A stretch of 13,769 nucleotides of DNA from an uncultured Prevotella sp. (GCA_902497035.1 CABVDL010000072.1:1-13769), one strand, 5' to 3'. Shown: positions 1 through 7,985, numbered from the stretch's first letter. The notes: a model not told the origin generated them from the sequence alone. Made by a program: numbers and translations.

Positions 1-24
1 CCAGGCCGGCCACTACACTGCCAC
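1..24. repeat. Right arm of a dispersed MITE-like inverted-repeat element, cut by the window edge
   Basis: The first 20 bases (ccaggccggccactacactg), followed by ccac, match the right terminal arms of the elements ending at 9062 and 12091. Only this arm is visible, because the rest of the element lies left of the window. The sequence after it (ccaccggcggcgacc, then tgccaccggcggc) contains a short direct repeat of tgccaccggcgg. The assignment rests on exact identity to the two complete copies in this window. Confidence 0.75.
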
Positions 25-109
25 CGGCGGCGACCATTCCTGCCACCGGCGGCAATCATCCATAACTTATAACTCGTTATTCGTGAGCTTGTTTTTAAGG
101 TTTTACTTT

Positions 110-275
110 GTGTCAGCACCAAGATCCGACGGAGGAGGATCTGCCCTGAGCCCTTGGCACTGGCGCCAAGGGTTTTATAGGTTTTGGTCAGGGCAGACTG
201 CATAGCTGAGTAAATATGGGTGACGCATTGACGAAGTCGGGAGCAGCGCCATTGTCGGCGCAGTCGTTGTCAATC
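110..275 (+). ncRNA. Candidate structured RNA or leader upstream of the S9 peptidase
   Basis: This stretch has dense self-complementarity. A perfect 10-bp stem joins 140-149 (tctgccctga) with 188-197 (tcagggcaga). It encloses a perfect 8-bp hairpin, 151-158 with 165-172, followed by ttttatag. A competing hairpin, 122-127 (agatcc) with 137-142 (ggatct), overlaps the outer stem at 140-142, so the two are mutually exclusive. Another hairpin, gcgcc/ggcgc, lies at 246-261. Weaker helices pair 112-120 with 219-232. A TTACTTTG at 103-110 is one base from the -7 consensus but has no good -33 partner. It could be a free small RNA, a 6S-like RNA (a long stem with an unpaired ttttataggttttgg bulge) or an attenuator. 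I do not recognise a named family, and the strand is assumed. Confidence 0.35.
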
Positions 276-332
276 AGCAGTAAAGGGTAAGAAATTTTCA
301 TTCATTTCTTCGTCTCATTGGGTGAAAATGTG

Positions 333-340
333 TAGATTTG
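333..340 (+). promoter_or_regulatory. Bacteroidota -7 box for the S9 peptidase gene
   Basis: TAGATTTG matches the consensus TAnnTTTG perfectly. Twenty bases upstream, at 309-312, is TTCG, three of four matches to the -33 TTTG. Transcription would start near 347, after the TTG at 345. This excludes that TTG as the start codon and supports ATG 369. Confidence 0.6.
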
Positions 341-368
341 CAACTTGAAACAACGTTCAGCATTACTT

Positions 369-2861
369 ATGACAGCAAGAAAGAAGCAAAGCCACACATT
401 ATCATCGATTCCATTCGCCCTCAGCCTGGCCATTGCCGCCCTGACGGCGGCCGTCACCGCGCCCGCCACGGCCGGCACGCTCAAGGTGACCCGTTTCCGC
501 CATTCCGGCCCCTATCTGCTCCATCGGCCCGTGATGATTGACTCCATCGGCATCGACCGTAAGACCTACAACCCCGACAACCTGCTCGAGACGTCCGTCA
601 GCCTGCTCAACGCCGGAAAGGGTGAGGAGTATACCGGCGCGCTGGCTCCTCAATGCAAGGACGGCGACGCACTCCACTTGCTCCAGTTCACCATTGACAA
701 CAGCCGCTACACCAATGCCACAGTGAAGGTGGAGAAGCTCAAGCACTACCAGCTCTATGTCGACGGACAAAAGAGCAGCGGACAGCTCACCCTCGAGCCA
801 GCCACCCACGAGGTCGTCATCAAATACCTGTCGGGACCCGCCGACCACGACTCGCTGCTGGTCAGCGTCAGCTGTGACCGCGACTCTGTCCTCACGCTGG
901 GCAACGGCAGCCGGAGAGAACTGACGCTCAATGACTTCCTTAACGGGAAACACTTCAGCGGCACCTCACTGAGCAGCGACGGGCACTACGCTCTCACGGC
1001 CTCGTATGAGACCACAGGGCCTGGACGCACTTCATGGCTTTACACCGTCCGAGACCTGCGCCAGCACACCATCGTACGCACCTACAGCCAGCCCGTGCAG
1101 TGGATGGCCGCTGAGAACGCCCTGCTGTCCACGCGCACGGGAGCCAACGGGCGACAGCTCATCAAAACCAATGTGGTGACCGGCGCAGAGACCGTTATGG
1201 CCGACGGACTGCCCGACGGCAACTGGACCATGGCCCCCAACGGCAAGTTTCTCGTCTTGCAGCAGGCCGTGCAAGGTGCCGCCGACGACCGCGATGTGCA
1301 CCAAATCATCCAGCCCGACGACCGGCAGCCCGGATGGCGGTCACGCGGCACGCTGGCCGTCTACAGTCTTGCCACAGGCACCACCCAGCCCCTCACCTTC
1401 GGCTATCACAATGTGAGCCTGCTTGACATCTCGCAGGACAGCCGCTACATATTATATATGGTGTCGCGCACCCGACTGGCCAAGCGTCCCACTACGCTGT
1501 CGTCCGTCTATCGTCTCGACCTCAGCACGATGAAGGCCGAATGCCTCGTCGATTCCGACGGGTTCATCGCCACCGCCTGCTTCTCGCCCGACGCCAGGAT
1601 GATTGCCGTGAAGGGCTCGCCGGAGTGTCTCGGCGGTATCGGAAAGAACTTGCCCGAGGGCCGCACGCCCAGCATGTTCGACTACCAGCTCTACACCATC
1701 GATTGCCAGACGCATAAGGTCACAGCACTCACCCGCGACTTCAATCCGAGCATCGAGACAATGGAATGGAGTCTTTACGACGGCAACATCTATTTCACGG
1801 CCCTTGACCGTGACCTGCGCAGCCTGTTCCGGCTTAACCCGAAGACCGGGAAAATTGTCCCTATCAAGGTGCCTGAGGACTATGTGGGCGGTGTAGGACT
1901 TGCTGACCGCGCCCCCACCCTGTGCTGCACCGGACAGAGCGCAACCAACATTGACAGGCTCTATCAGGTCAACACCGCCAACGGCAAGGTCACGCTCTTG
2001 GAGGACTTGCAGAAGACACTGGCCGACGCCGACATCGCCTCCTGCCAGGAGTGGAGCTTCCTCTCCTCACGCGGCGACACCGTCAACGGCCGCTTCTATC
2101 TCCCGCCTCATTTCGACGCGTCGAAGAAATACCCCATGATAGTCTATTACTACGGCGGCTGCTCACCGTCGAGCCGCTACTTCGGCGGCAACTATCCTTT
2201 CCCGCTCTATGCCGCCAAGGGCTACGTGGTCTATGTGCTGAACCCAAGCGGTGCCGCCGGCTTCGGACAGGAATGGGCCTCACGCCACGTCAACACCGCC
2301 GGTGAGGGCGTTGCCCAGGACATCATCGAGGGCACAAAGCGTTTCTGCGCCGAGCATCCGTATGTCGATGCCAGGCACATCGGGTGCCTCGGAGCATCCT
2401 ACGGCGGCTTTATGACGCAATACCTGCAGACCCAGACCGACCTCTTCGCCGCCGCCGTCTCGCACGCGGGCATCAGCGACCACACCCATTACTGGAGTGA
2501 GGGCTACTGGGGCTACTCCTACAGTGAGACAAGCATGGCCAACAGCTATCCCTGGAGCGACCGCGACCTCTACGTCAACCACAGTCCGCTCTACAATGCC
2601 GACAAAATCCACACACCGCTGCTCCTGCTTCACGGAACGGCAGACACCAATGTGCCTGTTGGCAACAGCATCGGTCTTTACACGGCACTGAAGCTTCTCG
2701 GCCGCCCCGTGGCCCTTGTCGAGGTGGAGGGCGAGAACCACTGGATACAGGACTACAACAAGCGCATCAAGTGGCAGAACACCATCTTCGCCTGGTTTGC
2801 CAAGTGGCTGCAGGGTGACGACAGCTGGTGGAAGGCCATGTACGACAAGGTGCCTGAATAG
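369..2861 (+). CDS. Exported S9-family serine peptidase (prolyl oligopeptidase/DPP IV-like fold)
   Basis: This is an 830-residue protein, a usual length for exported S9 peptidases of Bacteroidota. These enzymes cleave short peptides outside the cytoplasm. Residues 1-35 form a signal peptide: a basic start (MTARKK), a hydrophobic Ala/Leu core, and likely cleavage after APATA. The middle, roughly 170-540, has repetitive WD-like blade sequence typical of the beta-propeller. The C-terminal alpha/beta-hydrolase domain starts near 560 with an oxyanion-region sequence IVYYYGGCSPSS. The catalytic triad is Ser677 in GASYGGF, Asp759 in HGTADTNVP and His791 in EGENHW. I see no DWVYEEE-type double-Glu motif as in true DPP IV, so a dipeptidyl specificity is not assured. 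A TTG at 345 would add eight residues but sits on the promoter, so ATG 369 is preferred. The gene stands alone, and the next operon has its own promoter. Confidence 0.93.
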   Translation: MTARKKQSHTLSSIPFALSLAIAALTAAVTAPATAGTLKVTRFRHSGPYLLHRPVMIDSIGIDRKTYNPDNLLETSVSLLNAGKGEEYTGALAPQCKDGDALHLLQFTIDNSRYTNATVKVEKLKHYQLYVDGQKSSGQLTLEPATHEVVIKYLSGPADHDSLLVSVSCDRDSVLTLGNGSRRELTLNDFLNGKHFSGTSLSSDGHYALTASYETTGPGRTSWLYTVRDLRQHTIVRTYSQPVQWMAAENALLSTRTGANGRQLIKTNVVTGAETVMADGLPDGNWTMAPNGKFLVLQQAVQGAADDRDVHQIIQPDDRQPGWRSRGTLAVYSLATGTTQPLTFGYHNVSLLDISQDSRYILYMVSRTRLAKRPTTLSSVYRLDLSTMKAECLVDSDGFIATACFSPDARMIAVKGSPECLGGIGKNLPEGRTPSMFDYQLYTIDCQTHKVTALTRDFNPSIETMEWSLYDGNIYFTALDRDLRSLFRLNPKTGKIVPIKVPEDYVGGVGLADRAPTLCCTGQSATNIDRLYQVNTANGKVTLLEDLQKTLADADIASCQEWSFLSSRGDTVNGRFYLPPHFDASKKYPMIVYYYGGCSPSSRYFGGNYPFPLYAAKGYVVYVLNPSGAAGFGQEWASRHVNTAGEGVAQDIIEGTKRFCAEHPYVDARHIGCLGASYGGFMTQYLQTQTDLFAAAVSHAGISDHTHYWSEGYWGYSYSETSMANSYPWSDRDLYVNHSPLYNADKIHTPLLLLHGTADTNVPVGNSIGLYTALKLLGRPVALVEVEGENHWIQDYNKRIKWQNTIFAWFAKWLQGDDSWWKAMYDKVPE

Positions 2862-3065
2862 CGGCGCCGTCCCCGTCCTTTACACTGAATGCCGACCTTG
2901 CAACGGCCATCTGATGTCTTGACAAACGACACGTTCACCGTGATGACCTTTGTCCTGCCCCTTCTCTGGCCGTTCTGACAGCAGGCTGTGCCGATACGGT
3001 GATAAAGATTTTGTGGCGACACAGGGTGAAGCATGGGCAAAGTCAAGAAATAGTAAGGTGTAGCC

Positions 3066-3096
3066 TTTGCGGTTAATGATTTTTATTGTACCTTTG
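3066..3096 (+). promoter_or_regulatory. Promoter of the FkbH-VOC-ACP-MBOAT-SGNH operon
   Basis: A perfect Bacteroidota promoter: -33 TTTG at 3066-3069, a 19-base spacer, and -7 TACCTTTG at 3089-3096 (consensus TAnnTTTG). The predicted start near 3103 leaves a leader of about 26 nt before ATG 3129. It is the only strong promoter-like site seen upstream of the five genes. Confidence 0.75.
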
Positions 3097-3128
3097 CAGA
3101 CAACAGCTTTTAGAACCATCATCCTGTC

Positions 3129-4874
3129 ATGGACTTATATACATTGAAAGAGCTTAAGCGGCAGGCCAGGCGTCCTGCCGTCCCCGGCCCGGCCATCCGC
3201 GTCGCCCTGGTTGGCGACACGGCCACGCAATTCCTGGCCACCGCCATCCGCGGTATAGGGAGGGTAAGAGGATATAGCATCGACCTTTTCGAGGCTGAGT
3301 ATAACCAAGTGTACCAGCAGTTTATGGACCCCGACAGCGAGCTTTACAAGCACGACGCTGAGTTCATTGTCCTCTTCCAGTCCACCCACAAGCTCTGCGA
3401 GAAGCACAGTCTGCTCTCCACGCAGGAGCAGGCCACACTGGCCGACGAGCGGCTGCGCTTTGTGCAGTCGGTGGCCGAAAATCCAGCGTTGGAGGGCAAG
3501 AAGATCATCTGTCTGAACTATCCCGAAATCGAGGACACAGTGTTCGGCTCCTACGCCAACAAGGTGGTGTCGTCGTTCTCTTTCCAGGTGCGCAAGCTCA
3601 ACTATGGCCTAATGGAGCTTGCCGCAAGTCATCCCAATCTTTTTATCTGCGACATCGCCGGCCTGCAGAACAAGTTCGGCCGCGACTTCATGTTCGATGC
3701 CAGCATCTACGTCAGCACGGAGATGGTGCTCAGCGTCGATGCTGTTCCCTATGTGGCGGGCAGGGTGATGGACATCATCTGTGCTTGCAAAGGGCAGTTC
3801 AAGAAATGTCTTATCCTCGATTTGGACAACACCCTTTGGGGAGGCGTCGTCGGCGACGACGGCCTGGAGGGCATACAGCTGGGCCACGGCCTGGGCATCG
3901 GCAAGGCCTTCACTGAGTTTCAGATGTGGGTGAAGAAATTGCGCCAGCGCGGCATCATCATCTGCGTGGCGTCGAAGAACGACGAGGACAAGGCCAAGGA
4001 ACCATTCCAGAAGCACCCTGACATGGTGCTGACATTGGACGACATTGCCGTGTTCCAAGCCAACTGGGAGACGAAGGTCGACAACATCCGGACCATTCAG
4101 AGCATCCTCAACATCTCGTTCGACTCCATGGTCTTCCTCGATGACAATCCCTTTGAGCGCAACATGGTGAGGGAGAACATACCGGGCATCACAGTGCCCG
4201 AGCTGCCCGAGGACCCCGCCGAGTATTTGGAGTACCTCTATTCGCTCAACCTCTTTGAGACTGCCAACTACAGCAGTGAGGACAAGGACCGCACCAAGCA
4301 ATACCAAGTGGAAGCCAAACGTGTCTCGCTGAAGAAGACCTTTGGCAGCGAGGCCGATTTCCTTCGGTCGTTGGACATGGTATCTACGGTCAGCGGCTTT
4401 ACGCCATTCAACACACCGCGCGTGGCACAGCTCTCACAGCGCAGCAACCAGTTCAACCTGCGCACGGTGCGCTATACGGAGGCTGATGTAAAGACCTTGG
4501 CCGACGATGACGACGTGGTCGATTTGAGCTTTACGCTGAAGGACAAGTTCGGTGACAACGGACTGATTGCCGTGGTCATCATGAAGGCCCTGGACAGCGA
4601 GACCCTTTTCGTAGACACGTGGCTGATGAGCTGCCGTGTGCTGAAACGCGGCATGGAGAACTTCACGCTCAACACGATGGTGGAGGAAGCCCGCCGACGC
4701 GGCTACAAGAAAATCATCGGCGAATACCTGCCCACCCTGAAAAATCAGATGGTAAGGGAACACTACGACCAGCTGGGCTTCACCAAGACAGACGAAAAGG
4801 CCGACGGTGCCAAGAGATACGAACTGAACGTCGATGACTATCAGCCCAAGGAATGTTATATCGTAAAAGCATGA
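3129..4874 (+). CDS. FkbH-like HAD-IIIC protein (putative glyceryl-ACP loading enzyme)
   Basis: A 581-residue cytoplasmic protein in three parts. Residues ~20-215 form an alpha/beta domain of the SGNH-like type found in front of long FkbH-type proteins (IRVALVGDTATQF). Residues ~225-370 are the HAD-IIIC domain: D231-L-D233-N-T-L-W, motif II Ser282 (ASKND), Lys316 (NWETK) and D338-D339 (FLDDNPFER). Residues ~385-570 are a GNAT-like C-terminal domain (SQRSNQFN, then DKFGDNGLIAV and WLMSCRVLKRGME). In characterised FkbH enzymes of tetronate and methoxymalonyl pathways, this HAD class dephosphorylates 1,3-bisphosphoglycerate and loads glyceryl onto an acyl carrier protein. The same reaction here is inferred, and the ACP two genes downstream is the obvious partner. 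The stop TGA overlaps the next start (ATGA at 4871-4874), which implies translational coupling. Confidence 0.88.
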   Translation: MDLYTLKELKRQARRPAVPGPAIRVALVGDTATQFLATAIRGIGRVRGYSIDLFEAEYNQVYQQFMDPDSELYKHDAEFIVLFQSTHKLCEKHSLLSTQEQATLADERLRFVQSVAENPALEGKKIICLNYPEIEDTVFGSYANKVVSSFSFQVRKLNYGLMELAASHPNLFICDIAGLQNKFGRDFMFDASIYVSTEMVLSVDAVPYVAGRVMDIICACKGQFKKCLILDLDNTLWGGVVGDDGLEGIQLGHGLGIGKAFTEFQMWVKKLRQRGIIICVASKNDEDKAKEPFQKHPDMVLTLDDIAVFQANWETKVDNIRTIQSILNISFDSMVFLDDNPFERNMVRENIPGITVPELPEDPAEYLEYLYSLNLFETANYSSEDKDRTKQYQVEAKRVSLKKTFGSEADFLRSLDMVSTVSGFTPFNTPRVAQLSQRSNQFNLRTVRYTEADVKTLADDDDVVDLSFTLKDKFGDNGLIAVVIMKALDSETLFVDTWLMSCRVLKRGMENFTLNTMVEEARRRGYKKIIGEYLPTLKNQMVREHYDQLGFTKTDEKADGAKRYELNVDDYQPKECYIVKA

Positions 4875-5278
4875 ACACCGTGGATTTTCAATTGGAACAC
4901 ATCGGCTATCTGACAGACGACATCGACCGCACAGCCCGACAGTTTGAGCTGTTGGGCTATCATCAGGACGAGACGGTCAATGACGACAGGCAAAAGACCA
5001 AGATTTGCTTTCTGCGCAAGGAAGGTGAAACGGCCATTGAGCTTGTCCAGCCCTACGATGACAACGCCACGATGCTGCGCATGCTCAAGAAGCATGGCTG
5101 CGGTCCTTATCATCTGTGCTATGCCTGCGACGATGTGGACAGACTGTACCAAGAGCTGACCGAGGAGAACTGGACACCTCTCTTCAAGCCCGTGGAAGCC
5201 CCGGCTTTGGGAAACCGCAAGATATGTTATTTTTTCAATGCGGACATGGGATTTGTGGAATTAGTAAACAAGAAATAA
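4871..5278 (+). CDS. VOC-fold (glyoxalase / methylmalonyl-CoA epimerase-like) protein
   Basis: A 135-residue single-module VOC protein with paired beta-alpha-beta-beta-beta units. Four residues match the metal-ligand positions of methylmalonyl-CoA epimerase: His10 (LEHIGY), Glu57 (AIELVQ), His81 (PYHLCY) and Glu130 (FVELVN). All four are intact, so a metal-dependent epimerase, lyase or isomerase activity is plausible. ATG 4871 is chosen because it forms the ATGA overlap with the FkbH gene and the domain begins immediately after it. An in-frame ATG at 4853 would add six residues (MLYRKS) inside the upstream gene. Its position between the loading enzyme and the ACP suggests it acts on the acyl-ACP or its precursor. 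That is inference, and glyoxalase I-like detoxification cannot be excluded. Confidence 0.85.
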   Translation: MNTVDFQLEHIGYLTDDIDRTARQFELLGYHQDETVNDDRQKTKICFLRKEGETAIELVQPYDDNATMLRMLKKHGCGPYHLCYACDDVDRLYQELTEENWTPLFKPVEAPALGNRKICYFFNADMGFVELVNKK

Positions 5279-5288
5279 ATAAACAACA

Positions 5289-5534
5289 ATGGAAAGAAGT
5301 GATATCTTCAAGAAAGTGAATGAAATCTTTTGTGACGAGTTGGACAACGACGACATTGTGCTGACCGATGAGACGACAGCCGACGACGTGGAGGAATGGG
5401 ACTCGCTGAGCCACGTGCAGCTCATCGTCGCCATAGAGAAGGCGTTCGGCATCAAGTTCACGTCGAATGAGATCCTCGGCTGGAACAATGTCGGCGAACT
5501 GATTGACGCCATAGAAAAAAGGCTCAACGCATAA
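5289..5534 (+). CDS. Discrete acyl carrier protein
   Basis: An 81-residue acidic carrier protein. The phosphopantetheine attachment site is Ser39 in EEWDSLSHVQL, and the following helix (IVAIEKAFGIKF) is typical of the family. It starts 10 bp after the VOC stop and ends 18 bp before the MBOAT start. It is not next to fatty-acid genes (no fabF or fabD), and its DSLSHVQ sequence differs from the DSLD(T/S)VEL site of housekeeping AcpP. It is therefore probably dedicated to this operon, in the role DltC has in teichoic-acid D-alanylation. The carried acyl group is inferred to come from FkbH. Activity requires a host phosphopantetheinyl transferase, which is not encoded in the window. Confidence 0.93.
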   Translation: MERSDIFKKVNEIFCDELDNDDIVLTDETTADDVEEWDSLSHVQLIVAIEKAFGIKFTSNEILGWNNVGELIDAIEKRLNA

Positions 5535-5552
5535 CCGGACCCACCGTAAGAG

Positions 5553-7001
5553 ATGACCATCAACTCGCTTGCCTTTCTGCTCTTCTTTCTGCCGGTTTTC
5601 GCCGTTTACTTCAGTCTGTGCCGTAAGCGCGCCAACTGGCAGAATATGCTTCTGCTGATTGCGTCCTACTTCTTTTACGCCTACGCCAACTGGAGGGCTG
5701 TGCCCATCCTGCTGGTGAGTACCCTTGTCACCTATTATTTAGGCATCGGCATCCAGCGCTGCAGGGAGACGGATGCCCGCAAGGCATCTGTGCTGACCAG
5801 CGCTGGCGTGTGGCTGGGCATCCTGCTCCTGCTCTATTTCAAGTACCTGAACTTCTTCATCAGCTCGTTCGAGGACCTGTTCGAGGCCATGGGGTTCCAC
5901 GTCAGCCACCACACGTTCAAGATTATCCTGCCCGTAGGCATCAGCTTCTTCACGTTTAAGCTCATCAGCTACCTGGTCGAGATACACCGCAGGAAGATGG
6001 ACGCGGAGCGCGACTTCATCCGTTTCGCTACCTACGTGGCCTTCTTCCCCACCATTCTCTCCGGCCCTATCGACCGGCCGAAGGCCTTCCTGGAGCAATT
6101 GGCCGTGACGCGGCGGCTCAACTGGGCCGACATTGCCGAGGGCTGCAAGCGCGTGCTGTGGGGTATGTTCAAGAAGATGTGCGTGGCCGACGTCATCTGC
6201 GGCTACACCGACGCCGTGTTCAACAACTATGCCCACCACAACGCCACGTCGCTCACCATTGCCGCCGTGCTCTACTCCTTCCAGCTGTACGCCGACTTCT
6301 CCGGCTACTCCGACATGGCCATCGGCGTTGGCCGGATATTGGGCATCAGAAGTTTGGAGAACTTCCGTCTGCCGTTCTTCGCCGTCAATATCACCGAATA
6401 CTGGAAGCGGTGGCACATGACGCTGACCAGTTGGTTGACAGACTATGTCTTCACGCCGTTGAACCTCAAGTTCCGCAACCTCGGCATGTGGGGACTCAAC
6501 CTGGCCGTGATGATCAACCTTCTTGCCATCGGTGCCTGGCACGGCGCCAACTGGACGTTCATTCTCTTCGGCTTCTATCATGGCTGCTGCCTCATTTTCA
6601 ACAACTTGATAGCCAAGCGGCGCAAGCACTTCGAGAAGGCGCATGGCTTAAAGAAGAATACGGCCTACCGCTACGCACGCATCGCGAAGATGTTCGTCTT
6701 TGTGACCTTCGGCAACATCATTTTCCGCAGTAACACTATCACTGATTTCTTCGGCTATCTGTCGCAGTATTCCTCGGGCTTCCTCTATCCCTATGTCGCC
6801 CAGCGCGTGACGTTCATCATGTATTTCCCGCCTCTGCTGCTCATGCTGTTCAAGGACTGGAAGGACGAGGAGAAGCTCAACATCCATTTCTTCCATTCGC
6901 CGAGGTGGTATGTCCGCGCAGTGACCATGGCGCTGCTCCTTGCCGTCATCCTGTTGGAGGGCGAGTTCAACGGCCCCCAGTTCATTTATTTCCAGTTTTA
7001 G
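5553..7001 (+). CDS. MBOAT-family O-acyltransferase (AlgI/DltB-like)
   Basis: A 482-residue polytopic inner-membrane protein with the usual length and hydrophobicity pattern of bacterial AlgI/DltB proteins. Signatures are the N-terminal SLAFLLFFLPVFAVYF segment, PVGISFFTFKLISYL (~127-141), QLYADFSGYSDMAIG (~244-258), WKRWHMTLTSWLTDYVF with conserved His288, and AWHGANWTFILFGFYHG with the catalytic His330. Family members take an acyl group from a cytoplasmic donor and transfer it across the membrane to a glycan. DltB receives it from the carrier protein DltC. Here the ACP gene lies 18 bp upstream, and an SGNH-like gene follows. This supports ACP-to-glycan acyl transfer. The acceptor glycan cannot be deduced. 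A shared 19-bp tandem repeat covers the stop codon. Confidence 0.93.
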   Translation: MTINSLAFLLFFLPVFAVYFSLCRKRANWQNMLLLIASYFFYAYANWRAVPILLVSTLVTYYLGIGIQRCRETDARKASVLTSAGVWLGILLLLYFKYLNFFISSFEDLFEAMGFHVSHHTFKIILPVGISFFTFKLISYLVEIHRRKMDAERDFIRFATYVAFFPTILSGPIDRPKAFLEQLAVTRRLNWADIAEGCKRVLWGMFKKMCVADVICGYTDAVFNNYAHHNATSLTIAAVLYSFQLYADFSGYSDMAIGVGRILGIRSLENFRLPFFAVNITEYWKRWHMTLTSWLTDYVFTPLNLKFRNLGMWGLNLAVMINLLAIGAWHGANWTFILFGFYHGCCLIFNNLIAKRRKHFEKAHGLKKNTAYRYARIAKMFVFVTFGNIIFRSNTITDFFGYLSQYSSGFLYPYVAQRVTFIMYFPPLLLMLFKDWKDEEKLNIHFFHSPRWYVRAVTMALLLAVILLEGEFNGPQFIYFQF

Positions 7002-7036
7002 CATTCAGGTTACTCATTAGCATTCGGGTTATCCAT
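6999..7036. repeat. Imperfect 19-bp tandem repeat across the MBOAT/SGNH junction
   Basis: Two adjacent 19-bp units, 6999-7017 (tagcattcaggttactcat) and 7018-7036 (tagcattcgggttatccat), are identical at 16 of 19 positions. The first contains the MBOAT stop TAG, and the second runs into the SGNH start ATG at 7035. It accounts for most of the intergenic spacer, which suggests a small tandem duplication between the two genes. Confidence 0.7.
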
Positions 7037-7985
7037 GAAGAAAAAGATATTATTCGTCGCCCTGTTCCTCGCCACCCTGCTGTGCGCCGACCTCCTGGTG
7101 GGAGCCAGCACGAGGCTGATTATCGCACATGCGCCCCAGACGCAGTACAACCTCTCCAACACCATTCAGACGCTGTTCCACCAGAGGTCGGACATCCTCA
7201 TCCTCGGAGCGTCGAGGGCCCACCACAGCTTCGACCCGCGAATTATCCGGCAGGAGACAGGTCTCACCTGCTTCAACGGCGGCCGGTCGGGTGTGAAGAT
7301 GGACTATTTCGACCTGTGCGTGTCGTCCTGTCTCAAGCGGTACGCGCCCAGAATGATTATCCTCGACATCAGCTCCGACATGATGGAGACACCTAGGGAC
7401 GACCAGTTCCGTAACCTCAGGTGCCTCTACGGCCTGTGCGGGCCGCTGACCGAGGCCATGGACAGCGTCTACAGTCCCCTGGAGCGGCTGAAGCTGCATT
7501 CCGCCCTTTATCGCAACAACCGGGTCTACAACGAGGTGCTGCAGCTGTGTCTCTCAAAGCAGTGCCCCGGACTCTGCGGCTACCAGCCGCTGAGCGGTGA
7601 GTACCGGACACCCCATGAGCTCTCCACCATGCCTTTCAGGCCCGATGCCGCCAGACTGTCGAAACTGGATGACATCGTCAGCATGTGCCGCAGTCACAAC
7701 GTGAGGCTCGTCGTCACCTATGCGCCCACCTTGCGCCTGACCACACGGGGAGTCTCGCAATGGCTGTCACACTACTGCAAGGACCGGCATATCCCCTACT
7801 ACGACTATTCCTGGGAGAAAAAATATTACCTGCACCCGGAGCTGTTCAAGGACGAGGTACATCTCAATAGCCACGGTGCCGAAATCTTTACCCGCGAGTT
7901 CATTCCTGTCATCAAGGCAAACGTATGTGAGATTCCCGTTCATTGCGGGTTCCCTGCTGATGGTCTTGGACAGGGAGTTGCATAA
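7035..7985 (+). CDS. Membrane-anchored SGNH-hydrolase-like (DltD/AlgX-like) protein with an altered C-terminus
   Basis: A 316-residue protein with one N-terminal membrane or signal segment (residues ~4-24, ILFVALFLATLLCADLLVGA). The periplasmic domain follows. SGNH blocks are visible: nucleophile Ser60 in ILGASRAHHSFDP, Asn81 in CFNGGRSG, and Asp273/His276 in KDEVHLNSHG. DltD- and AlgJ/AlgX-type proteins partner MBOAT acyltransferases in glycan O-acylation, and the adjacent MBOAT supports that role. The last 19 residues (after Val297, CEIPVHC...) look foreign to the domain. A second copy of the final 54 bp at 9067-9120 continues with TGA right after the same valine. The original protein probably ended at Val297, and this copy reads through into rearranged DNA. 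The catalytic residues are intact, so it may still function. Confidence 0.82.
   Translation: MKKKILFVALFLATLLCADLLVGASTRLIIAHAPQTQYNLSNTIQTLFHQRSDILILGASRAHHSFDPRIIRQETGLTCFNGGRSGVKMDYFDLCVSSCLKRYAPRMIILDISSDMMETPRDDQFRNLRCLYGLCGPLTEAMDSVYSPLERLKLHSALYRNNRVYNEVLQLCLSKQCPGLCGYQPLSGEYRTPHELSTMPFRPDAARLSKLDDIVSMCRSHNVRLVVTYAPTLRLTTRGVSQWLSHYCKDRHIPYYDYSWEKKYYLHPELFKDEVHLNSHGAEIFTREFIPVIKANVCEIPVHCGFPADGLGQGVA
7874..7927. repeat. 54-bp direct repeat, first copy (3' end of the SGNH gene)
   Basis: 7874-7927 matches 9067-9120 at 53 of 54 positions (the mismatch is c7879 versus g9072), with 48 bp exact at 7880-7927 and 9073-9120. The spacing is 1,193 bp. Identity stops abruptly after gtatg, where this copy continues tgagattccc and the other continues aaaaatcccc. 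Confidence 0.95.

Noticed and set aside
345..368. TTG 345 as the start of the S9 peptidase (838 residues)
   Set aside because: It lies five bases after the -7 box TAGATTTG, upstream of the expected transcription start. ATG 369 gives a proper signal peptide.
5739..6644. Minus-strand 301-residue frame opposite the MBOAT gene
   Set aside because: A long open frame caused by GC-rich codon bias on the other strand. It is Glu/Val/Gly-rich with no motifs, while the MBOAT frame has clear family signatures.
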